A stretch of 10,888 bases of DNA from Desulfobacteraceae bacterium (GTDB lineage: Bacteria > Desulfobacterota > Desulfobacteria > Desulfobacterales > UBA11574), in assembly GCA_030671225.1 (NCBI GenBank), contig DAOVAE010000017.1, forward strand, positions 1 to 10,888, given 5' to 3'. Below the pieces are notes generated by a model. That model was not told where the DNA came from. It ran no database searches and saw only the letters and a list, made by a program, of their open reading frames with translations. Made by a program: the position numbers and the translations under genes. Below, piece after piece: positions 7,033 to 10,888 of the stretch; positions within the stretch are counted from its first letter, which is position 1, and every line of letters starts with the position of its first letter.

Positions 7033-7803
7033 TTACTTCATATCATGGAACTTTACCCAAATAACCGCACCGAGTTCCACGTCTTTTTCTTCACCAGCAT
7101 GCTTTAGCTTGAAATCAGCTTGGTTAAGAGCGGCAAAACCCCACCAGCCGGCTCTGGGCGCAGCATAGGTGAAAAGACCATTTCGATCCGCCTTAATTGT
7201 CTGGGTAACCATGTAATCTGTCGGTGCTTTAGCCTTCCCATTTTTGTTATAGTATTCCACTTCCACTTGGGCATAAGGTACAGGTTTCCCATCCAGCTTG
7301 ACGATTCCCTGGAAAACATTTCCTGCATAAAGACCGAACGGCTTTGAAAGGGGAACAATTTCGGTTTTAAGACCAATTTCTTCATCCCAGCCTTCATCAT
7401 CACCGAATGCCGTAACCACCGTCTTTGTGTAATGCACGATAAAACAATCCTCGGCAGGTTCCCGGTATGGTTTGGGCTCCATGTAAAATATGTAAACCCC
7501 CGGTCTTTTCACTTTGTAGTTAACTTTCCAGGCCGTATGATTCATAACCTGGACTTTTTTCAGATCACCGAGCAGATCTTTTTTTTCCCCATTGGCCATA
7601 ACGCTGAAAACTGTGGGTTTTATCAGATCCATGCCCTCGGCTTCAAAAGGATGTGAAAATGATAGTTTCAGAACCACGGTTTTACTTTCCCCCTGCATGA
7701 CCATGGAATCCGAGGGGATTACCATGCCGAAATGGGCCAGGGCTTGCCCGGCCGGGAAGATCAAAATTGTTAATAAGAACCAAAGAATCCCGAAGGTTCT
7801 CAT
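7033..7803 (-). CDS. nikK: NikK, periplasmic DUF4198-type component of ECF nickel transporter
   Basis: This is a secreted DUF4198/CbiK-like protein (the family annotated as periplasmic component of Co/Ni uptake systems), first gene of the nik operon. The 256-residue product has a clear Sec signal (hydrophobic [14 protein letters not shown]) with predicted cleavage after ALA23, giving a mature N-terminus of [11 protein letters not shown]. The body is beta-rich, with [13 protein letters not shown] and a late domain ending [18 protein letters not shown]. The start at 7803 has AGGAA 8 nt upstream. Its job is presumably to capture Ni2+ (or Co2+) in the periplasm for NikM; the exact biochemical role of this family is poorly defined. 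The gene symbol rests on fold and operon order. Confidence 0.85.
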   Translation of the reverse strand: MRTFGILWFLLTILIFPAGQALAHFGMVIPSDSMVMQGESKTVVLKLSFSHPFEAEGMDLIKPTVFSVMANGEKKDLLGDLKKVQVMNHTAWKVNYKVKRPGVYIFYMEPKPYREPAEDCFIVHYTKTVVTAFGDDEGWDEEIGLKTEIVPLSKPFGLYAGNVFQGIVKLDGKPVPYAQVEVEYYNKNGKAKAPTDYMVTQTIKADRNGLFTYAAPRAGWWGFAALNQADFKLKHAGEEKDVELGAVIWVKFHDMK

Positions 7804-7820
7804 AATCGATTCCTATCCAC

Positions 7821-7875
7821 AAAAAAAAACCACAAAGCTACTGCATCTTCATGATACTCATACCTTCGTGGTTTT
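7821..7875 (-). terminator. Terminator-like hairpin with 9-U tract in the nikK leader
   Basis: On the minus strand AAAACCACGAAG (7875-7864) can pair with CTTTGTGGTTTT (7837-7826) over 12 bp, with one G-U wobble and a loop of 26 nt. The right arm runs into nine consecutive T (7829-7821). It ends less than 20 nt before the nikK start and overlaps no gene. On the plus strand the wobble becomes an A-C mismatch, so the structure favours the minus-strand RNA. It may be an attenuator of the nik operon, a terminator for read-through from acuB, or a copy of a dispersed repeat (compare 10557-10626). Confidence 0.55.
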
Positions 7876-7903
7876 ATTTGTTTTTTTATAAAGTAATTTT
7901 TGC

Positions 7904-7921
7904 CGCAGTCTTCTGACTGCG
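7904..7921. promoter_or_regulatory. Perfect 7-bp palindrome at the start of the nik leader
   Basis: CGCAGTC-TTCT-GACTGCG is a perfect inverted repeat with a 4-nt centre. It starts 14 nt downstream of the proposed nikK -10 box, so it covers about +8 to +25 of the transcript. It could be a repressor operator or a short 5' RNA hairpin. It does not match the NikR operator forms I know (for example GTATGA-N16-TCATAC). It has no following U-run on the minus strand. Confidence 0.4.
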
Positions 7922-7935
7922 ATTTTCCAGGAACA

Positions 7936-7962
7936 ATTATATAATAAAATGGATTATGTCAA
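7936..7962 (-). promoter_or_regulatory. Sigma70-type promoter for nikKMLQO
   Basis: On the minus strand TTGACA (7962-7957) and TATAAT (7941-7936) both match the consensus perfectly but are only 15 bp apart, shorter than the usual 17. Transcription would begin near 7929, giving a leader of about 125 nt before nikK. The short spacing suggests the promoter may be weak or dependent on an activator. Confidence 0.55.
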
Positions 7963-7984
7963 GAAAGATTTGGGTTTTAGGTAA

Positions 7985-8662
7985 TTAATAAATGGTTCGT
8001 TTATCTTCCCTGTGATCCACCATATAAAGCAATTTCCCCTTTTCTTTGATCTTGTCTAAAAGTGACGGCAGTTTTTGCCTGTCAATCTGGTAAACCCTGA
8101 AGTAAATATTCATATAATCGGGAGGTGCATTATCCCACGAGCTAAGTATACTGGCGGTTCGTCCTCCATACTCGTGGATGAGCTCCCTGACTTCCTTGAT
8201 GGGGCCGGGCATGTCTTTTATGCGTATGGCAAATTGCACACCTTTTTTGCCCAGTCCGGTCAGGGAAATGATCACCCTGAAAAGATCGCTACGGGTTATA
8301 GTCCCTAACAACCGGTTGTTTTCGTCGACCACCGGAAGACCTGAAATCTTTTTTTCCAGAAGGATGGCGGCGGCCTCTTCAACTGTGCAGTTGGGCTGGA
8401 CTGTATAAACAGATTTTTTCATTAAATCTCTTATTTTTATTTTGGATATAAGAAATAAAAGCTCATGCATATCAAGCGTTGTGGCGTCAGAAGGGGAGGC
8501 TTTTTTAAGATCCCGGTCGGTGATAATTCCGACGATCTCTCCTTTTTCCATCACCGGCAGCATTTTGATATTCTGTTCCTGTAAGATGTAAATGGCCTTC
8601 TGCATGGAATCGTCCACATCCACGGTTATAACTTCTTTACTCATCCAGTTTTTAACAAGCAT
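7985..8662 (-). CDS. AcuB-like protein with two CBS domains and a C-terminal ACT domain
   Basis: The 225-residue product has CBS domain 1 (about 7-55, MSKEVITV...GIITDRDLKK), CBS domain 2 (about 77-130, IRDLMKKSVYTV...GTITRSDLF) and an ACT-like region (about 143-215, VQFAIRIKDMPGPIKEV). This is the architecture of AcuB-type proteins. Tandem CBS domains bind adenine nucleotides and ACT domains bind small ligands, so it is probably a cytoplasmic sensor; its target is not shown by the context. The start at 8662 is chosen for a strong AGGAGGG just upstream; an in-frame ATG at 8701 would lie before that site. There is no catalytic domain. The 3' end has no hairpin of its own before the nik promoter. 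Confidence 0.88.
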   Translation of the reverse strand: MLVKNWMSKEVITVDVDDSMQKAIYILQEQNIKMLPVMEKGEIVGIITDRDLKKASPSDATTLDMHELLFLISKIKIRDLMKKSVYTVQPNCTVEEAAAILLEKKISGLPVVDENNRLLGTITRSDLFRVIISLTGLGKKGVQFAIRIKDMPGPIKEVRELIHEYGGRTASILSSWDNAPPDYMNIYFRVYQIDRQKLPSLLDKIKEKGKLLYMVDHREDKRTIY

Positions 8663-8716
8663 TTTCCCCCTCCTGTGTTGTTTATTCGGATTTAACAACA
8701 ATATTTCATAAAAATT

Positions 8717-8745
8717 ATTATGTCATAAAATAGCACAAGCTTCAA
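8717..8745 (-). promoter_or_regulatory. Candidate promoter for the AcuB-like gene
   Basis: On the minus strand TTGAAG (8745-8740) and CATAAT (8722-8717) are separated by exactly 17 bp and match the sigma70 boxes at 4/6 and 5/6. The start site would lie near 8710, leaving a leader of about 48 nt. It is divergent from the argS promoter. Confidence 0.5.
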
Positions 8746-8778
8746 GGTATAGCAGGAAAATTGTACCTGCAAAGTGTC

Positions 8779-8807
8779 TTGACTTAGAAATAAAAAGACT
8801 TTATGAA
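8779..8807 (+). promoter_or_regulatory. Candidate promoter for argS
   Basis: TTGACT (8779-8784) and TATGAA (8802-8807) are separated by 17 bp, matching sigma70 boxes at 5/6 and 4/6. Transcription would start near 8814, about 55 nt before the argS start codon. Confidence 0.5.
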
Positions 8808-8867
8808 TTGTAACCTTTTTGAGAAAGAGACATCACGCAAATACAGAAGAGAGAAAGTATGGAATAA

Positions 8868-10532
8868 ATGAAACATAGAATAAAAAACCTGATTCTTGAA
8901 GCTGCAACCTGTGCATATGAAAAAGGAGATTTGCCTTCAAAAGCGTTTTCAGCAATCGAAGTCGAAGTGCCCAAGATAGAATCGCATGGTGATTTTTCTA
9001 CAAACATTGCAATGGTTACGGCATCTGTCCAAAAGATGCCCCCGCGAAAGATCGCAGAATCGATTTTAAAAAATGTCACAGATCCGGACAATATTTTAGC
9101 AAAAACAGAGATTGCCGGTCCCGGCTTTATCAATTTTTTTTTAAACACGTGGTCCTGGTATCCTGTTTTGCGCAAAATTCATCAAGAGGATATCCGTTAT
9201 GGAGCTTCAGATATCGGCAATGGTGAAAAAATCCAGGTGGAGTTTGTAAGCTCCAATCCAACAGGACCTTTGCATGTAGGACACGGGCGGGGTGCTGTTG
9301 TAGGTGACAGCGTGGCCAATATCTTGGGGCTTTGCGGATATGATGTTCAAAAGGAATACTATATCAACGATTCGGGCCGGCAGATAAATACACTGGGAAG
9401 GTCTGTTTTTCTCCGGTATAAGGAGTTGCTGGGGGAAGAGATTCAGTTCCCGGAGGACTGTTATCAGGGCGATTATATCCGTGAATATGCAAAAAAAATA
9501 AGGGACAGCAAGGGAAAAGCGCTCCTTGACCAGGATGAAGAAAAATCGATTTCATTTTGTGCTCGGTTTGCGGCAGAACATATTATTACCCAGATTCGAC
9601 AGGATCTGGTGAGCTTCGGGGTTGAGTTTGACAACTGGTACAGCGAACAAAGCCTTTACGATTCAGGCAAAGTAGATGCTGTTATAGACGATTTTCGAGA
9701 AAAAAACATTGTATATAAAAAAGATGGGGCACTCTGGTTTAAAACAGAAGATTTTGGTGATGAGAAAGATCGTGTTGTGGTCCGCCGGAACGGCCAGACA
9801 ACATATTTTGCATCCGACATCGCATATCACATAGACAAGTTTGAGCGCGGTTTTAGTAGGGTGATCGATGTCTGGGGTGCTGATCACCACGGATATGTCT
9901 CCCGAATGGAAGGTTCTATAGAAGCATCGGGCTATAAAAGAGATCAATTTAATGTCATTCTGGTACAGCTTGTCAATCTCATGCGAAGCGGGGAACCGGT
10001 TGCCATGTCTACCCGGGCCGGTGAATTTGTTACCTTAAGTGACGTGGTCAAAGAAGTAGGAAAAGATGCCGCCAGATTTATTTTCCTGACCCGCAATTAT
10101 GAAAGCCCGCTTGATTTTGATCTTGAGCTGGCAAAGAAAAAGACTAACGACAACCCGGTTTTCTACGTTCAATACGTGCATGCCCGGATATCGAGTATTG
10201 TCCGTAAGGGGCTGGAAAGAGGGTTAGACGATATCACCTGGGATAAAGAGGCCATTGCAACGCTTAAAGAACCAGAGGAAATCAGCCTTATGAAAACCAT
10301 GGCCCGCTATCCCGAGGTTTTACAAAACAGTGCAAAATTTATGGAACCTCACCGCATAACATTCTATCTGATGGACCTTTCGGCTTGTTTTCATGCCTAT
10401 TACAATAAGCACAGAGTTCTGACTGATGTACCTATATTGTCCAGGGGCCGGCTCTATATGGTGCTGGCGGTACAAAAAGTCATACGAAATGGATTGACCC
10501 TGTTAGGTGTATCTGCCCCTGATAGGATGTAA
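8868..10532 (+). CDS. argS: Arginyl-tRNA synthetase
   Basis: ArgS charges tRNA-Arg with arginine in the cytoplasm. The 554-residue product is close to the usual bacterial length. It shows the N-terminal additional domain ([12 protein letters not shown]), the class I HIGH signature as HVGH (136-139) in the context [35 protein letters not shown], and [10 protein letters not shown] (M380), the degenerate KMSKS loop normal for many bacterial ArgRS. The anticodon-binding helical domain ends LGVSAPDRM, as in the family. The start at 8868 gives the expected N-terminus ([12 protein letters not shown]); only a weak purine-rich ribosome binding site precedes it. The ATG at 8859 stops after two codons. 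Confidence 0.97.
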   Translation: MKHRIKNLILEAATCAYEKGDLPSKAFSAIEVEVPKIESHGDFSTNIAMVTASVQKMPPRKIAESILKNVTDPDNILAKTEIAGPGFINFFLNTWSWYPVLRKIHQEDIRYGASDIGNGEKIQVEFVSSNPTGPLHVGHGRGAVVGDSVANILGLCGYDVQKEYYINDSGRQINTLGRSVFLRYKELLGEEIQFPEDCYQGDYIREYAKKIRDSKGKALLDQDEEKSISFCARFAAEHIITQIRQDLVSFGVEFDNWYSEQSLYDSGKVDAVIDDFREKNIVYKKDGALWFKTEDFGDEKDRVVVRRNGQTTYFASDIAYHIDKFERGFSRVIDVWGADHHGYVSRMEGSIEASGYKRDQFNVILVQLVNLMRSGEPVAMSTRAGEFVTLSDVVKEVGKDAARFIFLTRNYESPLDFDLELAKKKTNDNPVFYVQYVHARISSIVRKGLERGLDDITWDKEAIATLKEPEEISLMKTMARYPEVLQNSAKFMEPHRITFYLMDLSACFHAYYNKHRVLTDVPILSRGRLYMVLAVQKVIRNGLTLLGVSAPDRM

Positions 10533-10556
10533 CTATAAAAAAATATAACAGCTCGG

Positions 10557-10626
10557 CCACTAAGGCACATTTTTAAAAATGGCATTATAAAGAATTATAA
10601 TCTTTGGTGTCTTTGTGTCTTTGTGG
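10557..10626. repeat. Small imperfect inverted repeat after argS (CCACNAAG / CTTTGTGG type)
   Basis: CCACTAAGGCAC (10557-10568) and GTGTCTTTGTGG (10615-10626) are inverted repeats with 10 of 12 matches. Between them are two more palindromes: ATTTTTAAAAAT, and ATTATAA-AGAA-TTATAAT (a 7-bp A/T stem). The right side contains a tandem 8-mer GTGTCTTT (10607-10622). With no T-run after the outer stem it is not a classic terminator, though it fills the gap between argS and the next gene. Its outer arms resemble the hairpin before nikK, suggesting one dispersed repeat type. Confidence 0.5.
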
Positions 10627-10643
10627 ACAAAAGTTTACACACT

Positions 10644-10888
10644 ATGGTGAAAAAAGAAAAGGCTCCGCCGAAAAAAAAGAAATCATCCCTTCCGCAGACG
10701 CGCAAAGGGTTGACCATATGGATTTGTCTGACCTTTTTTGCATGTGTATGGATGTTTGTCCTCGGCATCCTTGTGGGAAGAGAGACCGTCCCTGTAAGGT
10801 TTGATATTGAAAAGCTTCAAAACGAACTGGCTGCTTTAAAAGAAGCTGTTATCAAGAAGGAACTCGACCAGTATAAATTAGATTCAAA
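10644..10888 (+). CDS. Probable SPOR-domain-type membrane protein (3' partial)
   Basis: The ATG at 10644 opens a frame that stays open for 81 codons to the window end. The visible part has a Lys-rich cytoplasmic start (VKKEKAPPKKKKSS), one membrane helix (about 23-45, LTIWICLTFFACVWMFVLG...VG) and a charged helical stretch (FDIEKLQNELAALKEAVIKKE). This matches the N-terminus of the SPOR-domain cell-envelope proteins that I recall following argS in deltaproteobacteria. The SPOR domain itself would lie beyond the window, so the family is inferred. No strong ribosome binding site is visible; an in-frame GTG at 10623 inside the repeat is the only other nearby start. It lies 111 nt after argS. Confidence 0.65.
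   Translation, partial: MVKKEKAPPKKKKSSLPQTRKGLTIWICLTFFACVWMFVLGILVGRETVPVRFDIEKLQNELAALKEAVIKKELDQYKLDS

Noticed and set aside
4132..7803. Calling the minus-strand operon a cobalt transporter for cobalamin synthesis (CbiMNQO)
   Set aside because: There is no CbiN and there are no cobalamin genes or riboswitch nearby. The NikK-M-L-Q-O order and His-rich NikO tail fit nickel better, although cobalt cannot be excluded.
7804..7984. NikR operator or known metal/cobalamin riboswitch before nikK
   Set aside because: I looked for GTATGA-N16-TCATAC-like and riboswitch core motifs. Only a chance GTATGA (in the hairpin loop) was found, without its partner.
10604..10804. Small plus-strand open frame starting in the repeat after argS
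   Set aside because: It overlaps the better frame starting at 10644, which shows a membrane helix and SPOR-type N-terminus and runs off the window. The rejected frame has a Cys/Arg-rich composition typical of a shadow.
1..10888. CRISPR array, tRNA, rRNA, phage or defence genes
   Set aside because: No regularly spaced repeats, no cloverleaf-like sequence and no integrase, transposase or defence-type protein were seen.

Overview
The window looks like chromosomal DNA of an anaerobic sulfate-reducing deltaproteobacterium (Desulfobacterota, most likely Desulfobacterales). The main reason is a dsrK-dsrJ-dsrO-dsrP run, encoding most of the DsrMKJOP respiratory membrane complex, with the sequence features of the sulfate-reducer type. 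Several kinds of miniature palindromic repeat between and inside genes fit the large, repeat-loaded genomes of that group. The lineage is inferred from protein character, not from a search.

Layout. (1) Positions 2-3917, plus strand: dsrK (5' end outside the window), dsrJ, dsrO and dsrP, tightly packed and translationally coupled; dsrM is expected just upstream. (2) Positions 3918-4131: the gap between convergent operons, holding a 133-bp imperfect palindrome and a GNRA-loop terminator. (3) Positions 4132-7803, minus strand: five genes in the order nikK-nikM-nikL-nikQ-nikO, an ECF-type nickel (or cobalt) uptake transporter. A leader of about 125 nt carries a promoter, a palindrome and a terminator-like hairpin. 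(4) Positions 7985-8662, minus strand: an AcuB-like CBS-CBS-ACT protein. (5) A divergent promoter region, then argS (8868-10532, plus), a small inverted repeat, and the first 81 codons of a SPOR-type membrane protein that runs off the end.

How the genes work together: DsrK and the two membrane subunits (DsrP here, DsrM outside) pass electrons between the quinone pool and/or periplasmic carriers (DsrJ, DsrO) and the DsrC trisulfide, the last step of sulfite reduction. NikKMLQO imports Ni2+, which such organisms need for NiFe hydrogenase and CO dehydrogenase. ArgS, AcuB and the SPOR protein are housekeeping or regulatory neighbours.

The most notable observation is in nikL. A 142-bp miniature inverted-repeat element with perfect 17-bp terminal repeats and a 5-bp target duplication (GCTTT) sits within the signal-peptide coding region. 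The total gain is 147 bp, exactly 49 codons, with no stop in the nikL frame. The gene therefore stays open and encodes a protein with a 49-residue element-derived insertion between its start and its signal-peptide core. I found no CRISPR array, tRNA or rRNA, and no evidence for a wholly new multi-gene system.
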